DNA of 64,000 nt from JAAELZ01 sp047639475 (GTDB lineage Bacteria; Pseudomonadota; Gammaproteobacteria; Arenicellales; Poriferihabitantaceae), in assembly GCA_047639475.1 (NCBI GenBank), contig JBLIOD010000007.1, forward strand, positions 19,073-83,072, given 5' to 3'. Shown piece by piece: positions 1-9,490 of the stretch (its first letter is position 1; each line of letters opens with the position of its first letter). Below the pieces are notes generated by a model. It saw only the letters and a program-made list of their open reading frames with translations. It searched no databases and was not told the origin of the DNA. A program made the translations under genes and the position numbers.

Positions 1-681
1 GCAATATTGATTGTTGTAGGGTTAATGGCGTACGTAGTCCCTAAAGTGGTAAAAGTGTTTGACGATACTGGACAGGCATTACCTTATTTAACCAGAGTAA
101 TGATTAAGCTGAGCGATTTTATCGTGAACTACGGACATTTGTTGTTGCTGGCAATTGTGAGTTTGGTCATCTTGTTTTCAGTATTGATGCGTTATGATGG
201 TCCGAAAATGGCTTATCACCGCTTCATTCTGAAGTTTCCGTTGACTCAGCGCTTATCAAAAAGCTTGAATACTGCGAGAATGGCCCGTACTTTATCTATA
301 CTGATTGGCAGCGGCGTACCATTGTTATCAGCGATTAAAAGCAGCTCAGAAGTGGTCAGTAATTTGGTGATTAGAGATGCCTTGAAAACCACGTCCGATG
401 AAGTTGAACAAGGCGCCAGTTTAAGTCGATCATTAAAGCGAAGGAAACTATTCCCCGCTTTGTTGACTCAAATGGTAGCCAGTGGCGAAACCAGTGGTCG
501 ATTGGATACCATGTTGGAAAAATCCGCTACTTCATTGGAGCGTGAAGCCGAATCAAGAATTTCGGTGGTGGTAAGTTTGTTTGAGCCCATGATGATTTTG
601 ATTATGGGTATTGTTGTATTAGTTATTGTGATGGCAATTTTATTGCCTATTTTTGAATTAAATCAAGCGGTTAGTTTTTAG
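1..681 (+). CDS. gspF: Type II secretion inner-membrane protein GspF (5' end outside window)
   Basis: This is the C-terminal part of GspF, the polytopic platform protein of the type II secretion system. The frame is open from base 1, so the true start lies upstream and about 226 codons remain of the usual roughly 400. Visible features are a membrane segment near the start, a second near window residues 50-60, the cytoplasmic repeat with GSGVPLLSAI and ASGETSGRLDTML, and a strong C-terminal membrane segment ending in LPIFELNQAV. That ending is typical of the GspF/PilC family. It is followed two bases later by the pseudopilin gene gspG, which fixes it as GspF rather than PilC. The call is secure; only the extent is incomplete. 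Confidence 0.93.
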   Translation, partial: AILIVVGLMAYVVPKVVKVFDDTGQALPYLTRVMIKLSDFIVNYGHLLLLAIVSLVILFSVLMRYDGPKMAYHRFILKFPLTQRLSKSLNTARMARTLSILIGSGVPLLSAIKSSSEVVSNLVIRDALKTTSDEVEQGASLSRSLKRRKLFPALLTQMVASGETSGRLDTMLEKSATSLEREAESRISVVVSLFEPMMILIMGIVVLVIVMAILLPIFELNQAVSF

Positions 682-683
682 TT

Positions 684-1085
684 ATGATTAGGAAAAGTAC
701 GCACAAAAAGCAAAGTGGTTTTACGCTTATAGAGATCATGGTCGTAGTGGTTATTATTGGCATGTTGGCAACGGTTGTTTTGCCTAAAGTGCTAGGGGGT
801 CAAGATAAAGCAATGGTCGCAAAAGCTAAAAGCGATGTTAGAGCACTCTCCAGCTCAATCAAAATGTTCAAGCTAGATAATTTCAAATACCCAAATTCTC
901 TGAATGAATTAACCACTGGTGGCTCGACGGGCAAAGGCTATATAGATGTTTTGCCAAAAGACCCGTGGGGAAAGGACTACCAATATTCAAGTGCGGGTTC
1001 GCACTTAGAGTTTGATGTTTGGTCTACCGGTACAGGCGACTCGGGCAAGCAAATAGGCAATTGGAATCTTCACGAAATCAAGTAA
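684..1085 (+). CDS. gspG: Major pseudopilin GspG
   Basis: This encodes the major pseudopilin that polymerises into the periplasmic pseudopilus of the type II secretion system. The protein is 133 residues. It has a short basic leader ending in QSG, followed by FTLIEIMVVVVIIGMLA, which is the prepilin-peptidase site with Glu at mature position 5 and a hydrophobic helix. The C-terminal domain carries the GspG signature KDPWGKDYQY and acidic residues near the end (FDVWSTGTGDSG) that fit the calcium site of this family. The gene starts two bases after gspF and is followed by the minor pseudopilin genes in standard order. Confidence 0.95.
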   Translation: MIRKSTHKKQSGFTLIEIMVVVVIIGMLATVVLPKVLGGQDKAMVAKAKSDVRALSSSIKMFKLDNFKYPNSLNELTTGGSTGKGYIDVLPKDPWGKDYQYSSAGSHLEFDVWSTGTGDSGKQIGNWNLHEIK

Positions 1086-1125
1086 GCTCTCTAATTATAT
1101 CAAAACGTTTGATGCTTGCGGAAGA

Positions 1126-1767
1126 ATGAAATTTCGCAATAGTAATAGAACCGCTTTACGCGCGCAGCCAGACACTGCCGCACCCGCTGAGAAGGGCTTT
1201 ACGTTAATAGAGATCATGGTGGCGGTGTTTATTATGGTGATTGCGACTAGTTTCATGGTGGCCAATATCGGGCAATCAAGTGGACGAGTCTTGCGTCAAG
1301 AAGCACGCACCATCGCAACGATGATAAACCATGGTTTAGATGAAGCTGTGTTAACAGGGCAAGTTTTAGGCGTACAAATTGATTCGTCCAAGCAAACCTA
1401 CCAGTTTATAAATATTGGCAGTGGTCTGGCTCTAGCGGCTGACTCTGAGGGTGAAAAAGACAGTTTTATGCGATTAAGAACACTTCCTGAGGGGGTTAGC
1501 ATCAACTTGGACTTAACAAAGCGCAAGAAAAAGAATCAATCAACATTTACCCCCAGTCGTGTTAGTGAGGTGCTTAATTCGAGTATTTTGGATAAAGCCT
1601 CCAATGTGTTCGATGACGATTCTAGGCCAAGGAATGCTGTGGTTATGGAACCCAATGGTTTGATCACGCCTTTTACGTTGATGCTGCAAGCTGATAAAGA
1701 AAGTGTCATCATTAAATTAAGTGATGCGGGTTTTGCTGTGGTAGTTGACCCAAAGAATAAAGGCTAA
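1126..1767 (+). CDS. gspH: Minor pseudopilin GspH
   Basis: This 213-residue protein has a 24-residue basic leader ending in KG, then FTLIEIMVAVFIMVIATSF, the prepilin cleavage site and membrane helix of type II pseudopilins. Position between gspG and gspI identifies it as GspH, which is otherwise poorly conserved. It is longer than many GspH proteins and carries a lysine-rich stretch (KRKKKNQ) in the middle of the periplasmic domain. A 40-base gap separates it from gspG, and the gspI start follows two bases after its stop, so translation is probably coupled. The assignment rests on gene order plus the pseudopilin signature. Confidence 0.88.
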   Translation: MKFRNSNRTALRAQPDTAAPAEKGFTLIEIMVAVFIMVIATSFMVANIGQSSGRVLRQEARTIATMINHGLDEAVLTGQVLGVQIDSSKQTYQFINIGSGLALAADSEGEKDSFMRLRTLPEGVSINLDLTKRKKKNQSTFTPSRVSEVLNSSILDKASNVFDDDSRPRNAVVMEPNGLITPFTLMLQADKESVIIKLSDAGFAVVVDPKNKG

Positions 1768-1768
1768 T

Positions 1769-2155
1769 ATGAGAGAGAAACCGTTAACTCACTCCATCGG
1801 TTTTACATTGCTAGAGGTGATGGTCGCCTTGGCCATTGCCGCAGTGGGCTTGGGGGCGGTAGCGAGGTCAATGGGGCAGAGTATTGATGTGGCTGACAAG
1901 CTATCAAATAAAATGTTGGCTACCTGGGTGGCCAGTAATCAACTTTCTAAGTTGCATATTGAGCGTAAATACTTATCGGGCGGTGGAGAAAATGATTCTG
2001 CCACAATGGGCGGCAGAGAGTGGTCTATCCAAACTGAATATACGCCAACTGATAACAATGAATTGTCTAGGGTCGACGTAACTGTATACCCTGAGGGCGG
2101 TGATCGAAATCAGCCTGCGGCTAGGTTGTTCGGCTTTGTTTCTCAGCCAAATTGA
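1769..2155 (+). CDS. gspI: Minor pseudopilin GspI
   Basis: This encodes a minor pseudopilin of the secretion pseudopilus tip. I place the start at ATG 1769 rather than an in-frame TTG at 1745, which lies inside gspH. The ATG gives a compact leader (MREKPLTHSIG) before FTLLEVMVALAIAAVGLGAV. The remainder fits the GspI domain, including ATWVASNQLSKLHIE, the family pattern after the helix. The stop codon overlaps the probable start of gspJ, as expected for coupled translation of the GspI-GspJ-GspK tip proteins. The protein has about 128 residues, normal for the family. Confidence 0.9.
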   Translation: MREKPLTHSIGFTLLEVMVALAIAAVGLGAVARSMGQSIDVADKLSNKMLATWVASNQLSKLHIERKYLSGGGENDSATMGGREWSIQTEYTPTDNNELSRVDVTVYPEGGDRNQPAARLFGFVSQPN

Positions 2156-2763
2156 GCGTGGTTAAAAATAGCTGTGTAGCTTCCCGACTAGGCGGGTTTA
2201 GCTTGATGGAAGTGTTGGTGTCTATCGCAGTTTTTGCGGTAGTCGCAGGTATTTCATACTCTACGCTCGACAGCTATATAGATCAACGCGAACGTTTGGC
2301 AGTGCATTACGGCAAGCTTGATAAGCTGCAGCGTTTATTTATCTTGCTGGAAAGAGATTTTCAATCAATTACCGATCGTCCTGTGAAATCAGGTTCTACT
2401 ATCAAAGGGTCGATCGAAAAAGATGCCAGCACGGTGATAGGTATGACCATCAGCGAACCAGATTATAATTCACCATTGGGGGTCGCGCTGAAGCGTGTCG
2501 AGTGGGTTTTGGAGGGCGATGAATTACTGCGTAAAGTTTGGGACGTGCTCGATACCGATGGTAACTATGAGCCAGAAGAGCAAATAATAGGTACCTCAAT
2601 AGAGGAAGTAGGTTTGGAGTTTCTATTTTATTCAAGCGATTCAGGGGTTGAGAAAAACGAAAAGCTAAATGGAAATTACCCTGATGGCATTAAAGTCAGT
2701 ATTAGGCTGGAATCGGGCGACGAATACAGTCGTTTGTTTGAAGTGGCCAAACCTTTACGCTAA
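2152..2763 (+). CDS. gspJ: Minor pseudopilin GspJ
   Basis: GspJ is a minor pseudopilin that assembles with GspI and GspK at the pseudopilus tip. The 203-residue product has a leader ending in RLGG, then FSLMEVLVSIAVFAVVAGI with Glu at mature position 5. Downstream text such as KLDKLQRLFILLERDFQSI and the C-terminal SGDEYSRLFEVAKPL is characteristic of GspJ. The start is either TTG 2152, overlapping the gspI stop, or GTG 2158; no ATG is available upstream of the cleavage site. gspK begins three bases after the stop. Confidence 0.9.
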   Translation: MSVVKNSCVASRLGGFSLMEVLVSIAVFAVVAGISYSTLDSYIDQRERLAVHYGKLDKLQRLFILLERDFQSITDRPVKSGSTIKGSIEKDASTVIGMTISEPDYNSPLGVALKRVEWVLEGDELLRKVWDVLDTDGNYEPEEQIIGTSIEEVGLEFLFYSSDSGVEKNEKLNGNYPDGIKVSIRLESGDEYSRLFEVAKPLR

Positions 2764-2765
2764 GC

Positions 2766-3866
2766 ATGTTTAGTGCTAATAACAGACTTGGCCTGCATTC
2801 CCTGCAACGAGGCGTAGCGCTGTTAACGGTTTTATTTGTTTTGGTGCTCTTGACCACTTTAGCGGTATACATCGCAGAAGATGAACACTTGGCGATTCGG
2901 AAATTGGAGAATCAACGGGATGCTGAACAAAGTAGGCAGGTGGCATTGGGTGGCGAAGTATGGGTGGCTAAGGCGCTTGAGCAGGACGCCAATCGTCGTT
3001 CAGGAACAGCATGCAGCAGCGGTACAGCGTGTTTAATGGATTCTTGGGCAACCATTGCTGGGAGTACCATTGCTTTAGAAGATGGCACTATGCAAGTCAC
3101 TGCTTACGATGAATCAGGTAAGTTCAATTTGAATAATTTGGTGGATGGTCGAGAGATTCGCGATCCAAGCGCTACGGCAACGAGTACCGACCCACTCATC
3201 TCGCCTTGGTATAGCCTATTTCAAAGGCTGCTGATATCACAGGGAATAGAAGAAGAAAAGGTTGATCTGGTTGTGGATTGGATCGACGCAAATGATGAAG
3301 CTTCTCTATCAGGCGCTGAAAGCAGTGCTTACTTATCAAGTGATAATGGCCCTTATTTAGCGCCGAATCACCCTATGTCATCCATTTCAGAACTTAATTT
3401 TATCGATGGATTTACCGACGCAGAGATTAAAAAATTAGCGCCATTGGTAACAGCTTTACCCGTCACGCCTGGGTTGATCAATGGAGATAGCCAGTTTCCT
3501 GATCTAAGCGGAGACTTGATAAAGATAAATATCTCTACGGCTGGTCCTGAAATTCTCTCTGTTCTGCAGGAAGCAACACTGGAAAGCTACACCTTAGAGG
3601 CCATAAAAGCAGATCAAAAAGCGGGTCTGTATAGTACTGTTAGTTCTGCATTGCATAATTTTGATGCCAATGAAAGAGAGCAAGTAGAGGCCCTAATTGA
3701 TGTAAAAAGTAACTACTTCAGTGTGACTAGCTGTGCAAAATATGGACGCGTGACTTATTCACTAAAGAGTATACTAGAACGCACTCAAGATACCCAAAAT
3801 CCCAAGATTTCGGTATTATCCAGACAAAGAACATATCGCTGTGAGTTAACCACTGAGACGCAATGA
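2766..3866 (+). CDS. gspK: Minor pseudopilin GspK
   Basis: GspK is the large minor pseudopilin that caps the secretion pseudopilus. The 366-residue protein has a leader ending around QRG, then VALLTVLFVLVLLTTLAVYIAED. GspK lacks the Glu5 of other pseudopilins, and that is the case here. The central part has FNLNNLVDG and VDLVVDWIDANDEASLSGAE, matching the helix-hairpin-like GspK domain. Four cysteines are seen as a CSSGTAC pair and two near the C terminus. The stop overlaps the gspL start in an ATGA arrangement (3863-3866), so the two are translationally coupled. Confidence 0.93.
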   Translation: MFSANNRLGLHSLQRGVALLTVLFVLVLLTTLAVYIAEDEHLAIRKLENQRDAEQSRQVALGGEVWVAKALEQDANRRSGTACSSGTACLMDSWATIAGSTIALEDGTMQVTAYDESGKFNLNNLVDGREIRDPSATATSTDPLISPWYSLFQRLLISQGIEEEKVDLVVDWIDANDEASLSGAESSAYLSSDNGPYLAPNHPMSSISELNFIDGFTDAEIKKLAPLVTALPVTPGLINGDSQFPDLSGDLIKINISTAGPEILSVLQEATLESYTLEAIKADQKAGLYSTVSSALHNFDANEREQVEALIDVKSNYFSVTSCAKYGRVTYSLKSILERTQDTQNPKISVLSRQRTYRCELTTETQ

Positions 3867-5050
3867 AATTATTGATTTCTACACACGCTCCCTATTATTG
3901 GGCTAAGCTAAATAGCAAAGGAGCACTGACTGAAAAGGGCGAGGTCACTGACGGCAGCTTTCTAAAGTTGATACTCAAAGGCATTACGTCTATCGTGGGA
4001 GTGGTGCCTGGTGAAAAGGTGACTCTACATAGCGTAGACGTGCCAACGAATCGTCATGCAAACATGCTGGCAGCAGTGCCTTACACCTTAGAAGAAAAAC
4101 TCAGCGAAGACATTGATGATCTGCATTTTTCTGTTTTAAATTGGAAGGCAGGTCAAGCAGCGCAGGTCGCAGTGATTAGTAAGCAAACTGTCGATTCGGT
4201 GATTGAATCGTTTGGTGGTGCGGCCAATATGTTAGATAGTATCGTACCAGATTATGCCTTCTTGCCCCTTCATAGTAATGGCAGTGCCACGGTTGCTAGA
4301 GGCACGGGTGATCGATATTTTTTGAAAGAAGGCGAATTTAAAACCGCAGTAATGGATGAGTTTGCCTTTAAATATTGGTGGCAAAGCGTGGATTTACACG
4401 CTAGTTTCGCGGTTAATAATCGTGATTTGGCCAATGAAATGAAGACCAATGGTGGAGAGGATGTCAATCTGTGGGATATCGGGGAAAACTTTACCGACTG
4501 GCTGAAACATGGCCCTTTGCCAGACATCCAAAAGATTTCATTGTTACGAGAAGCCTACGAACCGGCACATTTGAAGCCGAAGAATACTTTACTAAACTGG
4601 TCAGTCGGTCTGGCAGCATGCGCGTTATTATCCTTGGGCGTGTCAAATTGGGTTGAACTTGAGCGGATGAAAGACAAGTACCAAGCCAACGAACTAGAGA
4701 TCAAATCGTTATTTGCTAAAACGTTTCCAGATCAAGAGTACCTAGATCAACCTAAACGCCAAATTGCGACACTGCTGTCGATAGACGTGTCGGGTGGCTC
4801 TCAGGAGATCTTTCAATTTCTTCTAGAAAAAGTCATGCAAGTTGCGCCACAAAATAAGGCGAGCTTTTTGGAAATTAATTTTCGAAATCAAGCGCTGCAA
4901 GTAGGCGTTACTGCGCCTAATTTTGCTGCTCTAGAGAAGATGACATCTCAGATAGATGAAGCGGCAGGTGTACGTGCGGCATTGGTTTCTTCTGGCTCGG
5001 AAGCCAATAAGGTCAAAGGGCAAATTAAACTAATCGCGAGCGACTCCTAA
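3863..5050 (+). CDS. gspL: Type II secretion protein GspL
   Basis: GspL is the bitopic inner-membrane protein that links the cytoplasmic ATPase GspE to GspM. The 395-residue sequence has an N-terminal cytoplasmic actin-like domain of about 240 residues, with VPTNRHANMLAAVPYTLEEKLSEDIDDLHF typical of the family. One membrane segment follows near residues 245-262 (NWSVGLAACALLSLGVSNW), then a periplasmic ferredoxin-like domain. It overlaps gspK at its start and ends on the TAATG junction with gspM. Length and domain order match the family. Confidence 0.92.
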   Translation: MKLLISTHAPYYWAKLNSKGALTEKGEVTDGSFLKLILKGITSIVGVVPGEKVTLHSVDVPTNRHANMLAAVPYTLEEKLSEDIDDLHFSVLNWKAGQAAQVAVISKQTVDSVIESFGGAANMLDSIVPDYAFLPLHSNGSATVARGTGDRYFLKEGEFKTAVMDEFAFKYWWQSVDLHASFAVNNRDLANEMKTNGGEDVNLWDIGENFTDWLKHGPLPDIQKISLLREAYEPAHLKPKNTLLNWSVGLAACALLSLGVSNWVELERMKDKYQANELEIKSLFAKTFPDQEYLDQPKRQIATLLSIDVSGGSQEIFQFLLEKVMQVAPQNKASFLEINFRNQALQVGVTAPNFAALEKMTSQIDEAAGVRAALVSSGSEANKVKGQIKLIASDS

Positions 5051-5523
5051 TGACCGGTTTGTTTTCATCAATCACTGAACGTGAACGTAACTTGCTTATC
5101 TTTGCAGGACTATTTACAGCGGCAATTATTTTCTACCTCTACTTGTGGGAACCAAAAATGAAGGAGCTCAATGACTACAGGCAAAATAAGTTGCCAGAGT
5201 CAGCTCAAACTTTGGCTTGGGTGAAGCAGGCATTAGGTTCGGTGAACTTAGACGAGTTGGGGAAACAACCCAAAAAAATACAAGGGCCTCTATTGACCGT
5301 GCTAGAGCAAACTGCTGAAACAGTTGAAGTACGTGCTTCTATTCAACGTGTGCAACCTGATCAAAATCAGTCAGTTAAGGTGTGGTTGACGAATGTTGAG
5401 TTTGATAGCTGGCTTAATTGGCTTGAGCTGTTAAAAGTCCAAGGTGTAATTGTTCAGAGTGCTGGGGTTGTTAAGAAAACGCCTGGTATCGTGGATATTC
5501 GAATGACGGTTGGGCGAAATTAA
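5050..5523 (+). CDS. gspM: Type II secretion protein GspM
   Basis: GspM is a small bitopic membrane protein that partners GspL in the inner-membrane platform. The 157-residue product has a short cytoplasmic N terminus (SITERERNLLIFAGLF), one membrane helix at about residues 14-31, and a periplasmic domain ending in VIVQSAGVVKKTPGIVDIRMTVGR, which matches the GspM C-terminal pattern. The start ATG overlaps the gspL stop. The cluster ends here: no gspN follows, and recJ begins 25 bases after the stop. GspN is missing from many systems, so this need not mean loss of function. Confidence 0.9.
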   Translation: MTGLFSSITERERNLLIFAGLFTAAIIFYLYLWEPKMKELNDYRQNKLPESAQTLAWVKQALGSVNLDELGKQPKKIQGPLLTVLEQTAETVEVRASIQRVQPDQNQSVKVWLTNVEFDSWLNWLELLKVQGVIVQSAGVVKKTPGIVDIRMTVGRN

Positions 5524-5548
5524 GGCTCGTCACATTTAAATTTCTAAT

Positions 5549-7285
5549 ATGACTCAATATGAAATCATGCGCCGTAAAGCGCATGTTGAAGACGACGGAG
5601 CGCTGAGCGCCTACCATCCTGTGGTTAAACGGGTGCTCATTAATCGGTCTATTTCACAGCCAGAACAAATTACTTATGTCTTAAATGGCCTCTCTCCTCC
5701 TGCTAAATTATTTGGTTTAGATGCCGCAGTTAATCGCATCGCGATGGCACTTGAGCAGGAACAAGCCATACAAATTGTCGGTGACTACGATGTAGACGGA
5801 GCGACCTCTACTACGCTGGCAATGGAAGGTTTGACGCAGATGGGATGTAAGAATGTAAGTTACTGCGTCCCGAATCGTTTTGACTATGGTTACGGCCTAT
5901 CGCTAAAGCTTGCACAAGAAATGTTGAAGAACCCACCCAACTTAGTCATCACGGTGGATAACGGCATTTCTAGCATCGAAGGAGTTGCCTTACTGAAACA
6001 ACACAACATCGATGTCGTAGTAACCGACCATCACTTGCCAGGTGAGGCATTGCCTGACGCGGTGGCAATAGTTAATCCCAATCAAGCAGCCTGTAATTTT
6101 CCGAGCAAGATGTTGGCAGGTGTGGGAGTCATATTTTATTTAATGCTTGCGTTGCGTGCATACTTACAGAAATCTAATTGGTTTGAGCAGAAAAGCATTA
6201 CGGTACCCCCGTTGGTGGATTTACTGGACTTGGTTGCCTTGGGCACCGTGGCGGATTTGGTACCATTGGATGAAAATAATCGAATTTTGGTGGCCCAGGG
6301 CGTTGCCAGAATGCGAAGCGGTAAAACACGGCCCGGTATAAAAGCATTAATGCAGGTCGCGAAGCGTGATTTGTCTAACTTGGTGGCCAACGATTTGGGC
6401 TACAGCGTGGGGCCTCGGCTTAATGCCGCTGGCAGGTTGGCAGATATCGCCACAGGGATAGAGTGTTTACTGGCTAAATCTGAGCAAGCTGCCCGCCAAT
6501 TAGCAGATGCCTTAGATGAGATAAATCAACAACGTAAGAGTGTTGAACTAGAGATGCAAAGCCAAGCCTTTTCGGTATTAGATGCCTTAAACCTATCAGA
6601 AAGTGAAGCTAATCAAAGTGCCGTTGCGCTGTTTGATGACAGCTGGCATGAAGGGGTAGTCGGTTTGGTCGCTTCAAGGGTGAAAGACAAAACAGGGTTG
6701 CCAGCAGCTATTTTTGCTCCCGGTGCCGACGGTATGATTAAAGGCTCATGCCGCTCTATTAAACAAGTGCATATTCGCGATGTGTTAGCGACTATTAATG
6801 CCCAGCAACCAGGTTTAATTGTAAAGTTCGGTGGTCACGCGATGGCGGCTGGCTTAAGCTTAAAGCAGCTAGACTTTGATTCCTTTCAGCAGGCGTTTTA
6901 TCAAGAGATAGAGCGGGTAATGAAAGGGCTGCCGCGTGAAAATCAAATATGGACAGATGGCGCGTTAACAGGAAATGAACTCAGTATGGAGTTGGCTGAA
7001 GCGCTCAGAACTTTGTCCCCTTGGGGCCAAGCTTTTCCTGCTCCCCAGTTTGATGGGATATTTAAGGTATTGAGCGCTAGAGTCGTAGGCGAAACGCATT
7101 TGAAGCTGTGCTTACAACCAGAAGGCATGCATAATTCCATAGATGGAATCGCTTTTCGTTACATTGATGAGCCAGGCAAAAAAATCGATTTTGATTTGAT
7201 TCATGCAGTTTATACTTTAGACGTGAACGAATTCAGAGGCAATAAAAGCGTGCAACTTATTATTCAGTATTTAGAAGCAATATAA
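5549..7285 (+). CDS. recJ: Single-stranded-DNA-specific exonuclease RecJ
   Basis: RecJ degrades single-stranded DNA 5' to 3' in RecF-type recombination, mismatch repair and base-excision repair. The 578-residue protein has the DHH-family motifs: GDYDVDGA at residues 78-85, TVDNGI near 136-140 and TDHH with DHH at 160-162. A central helical segment leads to the DHHA1 domain with KFGGHAMAAGLSL and a C-terminal OB-like domain. Length is normal. The start ATG lies 25 bases after gspM, and the TAATG at 7282-7287 couples it to cysM. The function is unrelated to secretion, so this marks the end of the gsp module. Confidence 0.95.
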   Translation: MTQYEIMRRKAHVEDDGALSAYHPVVKRVLINRSISQPEQITYVLNGLSPPAKLFGLDAAVNRIAMALEQEQAIQIVGDYDVDGATSTTLAMEGLTQMGCKNVSYCVPNRFDYGYGLSLKLAQEMLKNPPNLVITVDNGISSIEGVALLKQHNIDVVVTDHHLPGEALPDAVAIVNPNQAACNFPSKMLAGVGVIFYLMLALRAYLQKSNWFEQKSITVPPLVDLLDLVALGTVADLVPLDENNRILVAQGVARMRSGKTRPGIKALMQVAKRDLSNLVANDLGYSVGPRLNAAGRLADIATGIECLLAKSEQAARQLADALDEINQQRKSVELEMQSQAFSVLDALNLSESEANQSAVALFDDSWHEGVVGLVASRVKDKTGLPAAIFAPGADGMIKGSCRSIKQVHIRDVLATINAQQPGLIVKFGGHAMAAGLSLKQLDFDSFQQAFYQEIERVMKGLPRENQIWTDGALTGNELSMELAEALRTLSPWGQAFPAPQFDGIFKVLSARVVGETHLKLCLQPEGMHNSIDGIAFRYIDEPGKKIDFDLIHAVYTLDVNEFRGNKSVQLIIQYLEAI

Positions 7286-8175
7286 TGATCAATTACCCAA
7301 CTATTGAATCAATCATAGGCAATACGCCATTGGTGCGAGCGCAAAGAATCGTGCCTGATGACAGCAACGTCTATTTGTTAAAGCTCGAAGGAAATAATCC
7401 CGCGGGTTCGGTAAAAGACAGGCCTGCATTGAATATGATTAACCAAGCTGAATTGGCGGGGAAAATCAAACCGGGCGATACACTGATAGAAGCTACTAGT
7501 GGGAATACCGGCATTGCTTTAGCCATGATTGCCGCGATAAAAGGTTATAAAATCATACTAATAATGCCCGACAATATGACGGCTGAACGTCGAGCCACGA
7601 TGGGCGTTTATGGTGCTGAAATGATATTAGTTTCAGAAGAGCAGGGAATGGAAGGGGCTAGAGACTTGGCCTTGGAGATGCAACAACAGGGGAAGGGGAT
7701 GTTACTTGACCAATTCTCAAATAAAGATAATCCTAATGCTCACGTTAAGTCTACTGGGCCTGAACTATGGCAGCAAACTGAAGGGTCAATCTCGCACTTT
7801 GTCAGCTCTATGGGTACCACTGGCACGATTATGGGCGTGTCAGCATATCTTAAATCTAAAAATCCAGACATCGAAATTGTGGGTGTACGTCCCCAAGAAG
7901 GTGCTTCCATTCCCGGTATTAGACGATGGCCAGAAGCTTATTTGCCCAAAATTTTTGATGACGCAAATGTCAATCAATATATTGATGTATCTCAGCAGCA
8001 AGCGGAAGAAACAGCTAAACGCCTTGCTGCAGAAGAAGGTTTGTTTTGTGGAGTGTCTTCTGGTGGGGCATTTGCGGCTGCACTGCAATTGGGGGGACAG
8101 ATAGAAAACAGCGTGATAGTAACCATCATTTGTGACCGAGGTGACCGATACTTGAGCAGCGGGGTTTTCAATTAG
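7285..8175 (+). CDS. cysM: Cysteine synthase B (O-acetylserine sulfhydrylase)
   Basis: This PLP enzyme makes cysteine from O-acetylserine and sulfide, or from thiosulfate in the CysM subtype. The 296-residue sequence has the PLP lysine in NPAGSVKDRPA (Lys44), the substrate loop TSGNTG at 71-76, the phosphate loop SSMGTTGTIMG and the C-terminal SSGGAFAAAL. The RPQEGASIPGIRRW stretch and the lack of the longer CysK C terminus favour CysM over CysK. Its start overlaps the recJ stop, suggesting a shared transcript. I am confident of the family and somewhat less of the B-type assignment. Confidence 0.9.
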   Translation: MINYPTIESIIGNTPLVRAQRIVPDDSNVYLLKLEGNNPAGSVKDRPALNMINQAELAGKIKPGDTLIEATSGNTGIALAMIAAIKGYKIILIMPDNMTAERRATMGVYGAEMILVSEEQGMEGARDLALEMQQQGKGMLLDQFSNKDNPNAHVKSTGPELWQQTEGSISHFVSSMGTTGTIMGVSAYLKSKNPDIEIVGVRPQEGASIPGIRRWPEAYLPKIFDDANVNQYIDVSQQQAEETAKRLAAEEGLFCGVSSGGAFAAALQLGGQIENSVIVTIICDRGDRYLSSGVFN

Positions 8176-8258
8176 TTTACTGTAAGATCAATATTTTATG
8201 GCCTTATTAAATCACTTTGTCAGTGAACTGACAGCGTTAAACAATTATAATAGGTTGG

Positions 8259-9431
8259 ATGCCATTCTCATTCTCATCGTATGCGCGATTCCCACTCGTC
8301 GTGCTATGCGGTGTCGTGCTAACAGGTTGCAGCGCCTCGCAACGCCCTTTAGAGGTGATCACAAGCGCAGAAGACAATAAACTGCCCATTGTTTCTGCGG
8401 AGTCTGTGGATCAAGCGAATTCTCGGATAGAAAATCATCGGTTTGCATCGTTTCGCTATACGATCGTTCCTGAACGCTTGCATGCATCGGCCGTTTCAAA
8501 AATTAAAAAGTGGGCTGAAGGTACACTAGCCCAACCTCAGAAAGCAGTGGAACGAAATCCCCAGGTTGCTAAAGTTAACTCTCTACCTGGCTTAGATAAA
8601 ACTGTCAGGACGCTTGAACAAAGGTTATATTGTAATCGCGTTGCTAAGCACTTAAATAGCGTCAAAATGGAAGACTGTTTGAAGCCAGTATATAGCTCAA
8701 CAGGGGCAAAGACAGTGCAAGGCCAATCTATTATGGCAACATACTTTGGCAAAGTAACAGGTGTTAAACCGATAGGCAAAGTACTGTTACTTGGGGGCAC
8801 CCATGGCGACGAACTGTCCTCAGCAAGTATTGTATTTGAGTGGGCAAATTTCCTGCGAGCAGAACACTCAGGTGAATTCATTTGGCAAGTAGTGCCGATT
8901 GTGAATTTAGACGGTTTGCTGAGCGATCAACCGACTAGAACCAATGCCAATGGCATAGATTTGAACCGCAATATGCCTACGCCAGACTGGCAAAATTCAG
9001 CGCTTAAGTATTGGCGTGAACAGGCGGGTGAGTTACCACGGAAGTTTCCAGGTTATAGATCTGGCAGCGAACCCGAGACGCTATGGCTAGTTGATGAAAT
9101 TGCTCGGTTTAAGCCTGATATGATTATCAGCGTGCATGCCCCTCACAATATGATTGACTATGATGCCCCTAGCCGCACCAATGCGCCTCGGCGTATTGGT
9201 CAAATAAAAGCTGGCTTGCTGGGAACTTACCCGGGGTCCCTTGGCAGTTATGCAGGGGAAAAAAGAGGTATTCCGGTCGTAACGATTGAATTGCCTGATG
9301 CCAATAAAGCCATCGGGCAAAACGAACTCAGCAAAATGTGGGGTGATTTATTCGCTTGGCTAGTAAAGACCATTCCCGTCGAAAATAATCGTTTTAGCAA
9401 AGAGCGACAATTTGCCAAACTAGATCTCTGA
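8259..9431 (+). CDS. M14-family zinc carboxypeptidase lipoprotein, MpaA-like
   Basis: This is a probable metallopeptidase of the M14/succinylglutamate-desuccinylase fold, like the murein-peptide amidase MpaA that trims cell-wall peptides. The N terminus is a lipoprotein signal with lipobox LTGC, so the lipidated residue would be Cys24. The zinc ligands are visible as THGDE (His and Glu) and a later SVHAPH histidine. NLDGLL and NANGIDLNRNMPTPDW form the substrate pocket, and the glutamate in VVTIELPDAN is the likely catalytic base. The domain starts near residue 140, after a roughly 110-residue region of unknown role. Being a lipoprotein, it should act at the periplasmic face, unlike cytoplasmic MpaA. 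The exact substrate is unknown. Confidence 0.8.
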   Translation: MPFSFSSYARFPLVVLCGVVLTGCSASQRPLEVITSAEDNKLPIVSAESVDQANSRIENHRFASFRYTIVPERLHASAVSKIKKWAEGTLAQPQKAVERNPQVAKVNSLPGLDKTVRTLEQRLYCNRVAKHLNSVKMEDCLKPVYSSTGAKTVQGQSIMATYFGKVTGVKPIGKVLLLGGTHGDELSSASIVFEWANFLRAEHSGEFIWQVVPIVNLDGLLSDQPTRTNANGIDLNRNMPTPDWQNSALKYWREQAGELPRKFPGYRSGSEPETLWLVDEIARFKPDMIISVHAPHNMIDYDAPSRTNAPRRIGQIKAGLLGTYPGSLGSYAGEKRGIPVVTIELPDANKAIGQNELSKMWGDLFAWLVKTIPVENNRFSKERQFAKLDL

Positions 9432-9490
9432 TAAACGCGCTTCTTGTTCGTTGATAGCCCTCTTTCGGTTAGCGGGGAACTAAGCTTCAA

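Noticed and set aside
8198..8380. 60-residue frame before the M14 lipoprotein gene
   Set aside because: It overlaps the lipoprotein signal region in another frame, and the lipobox of the longer frame is convincing.
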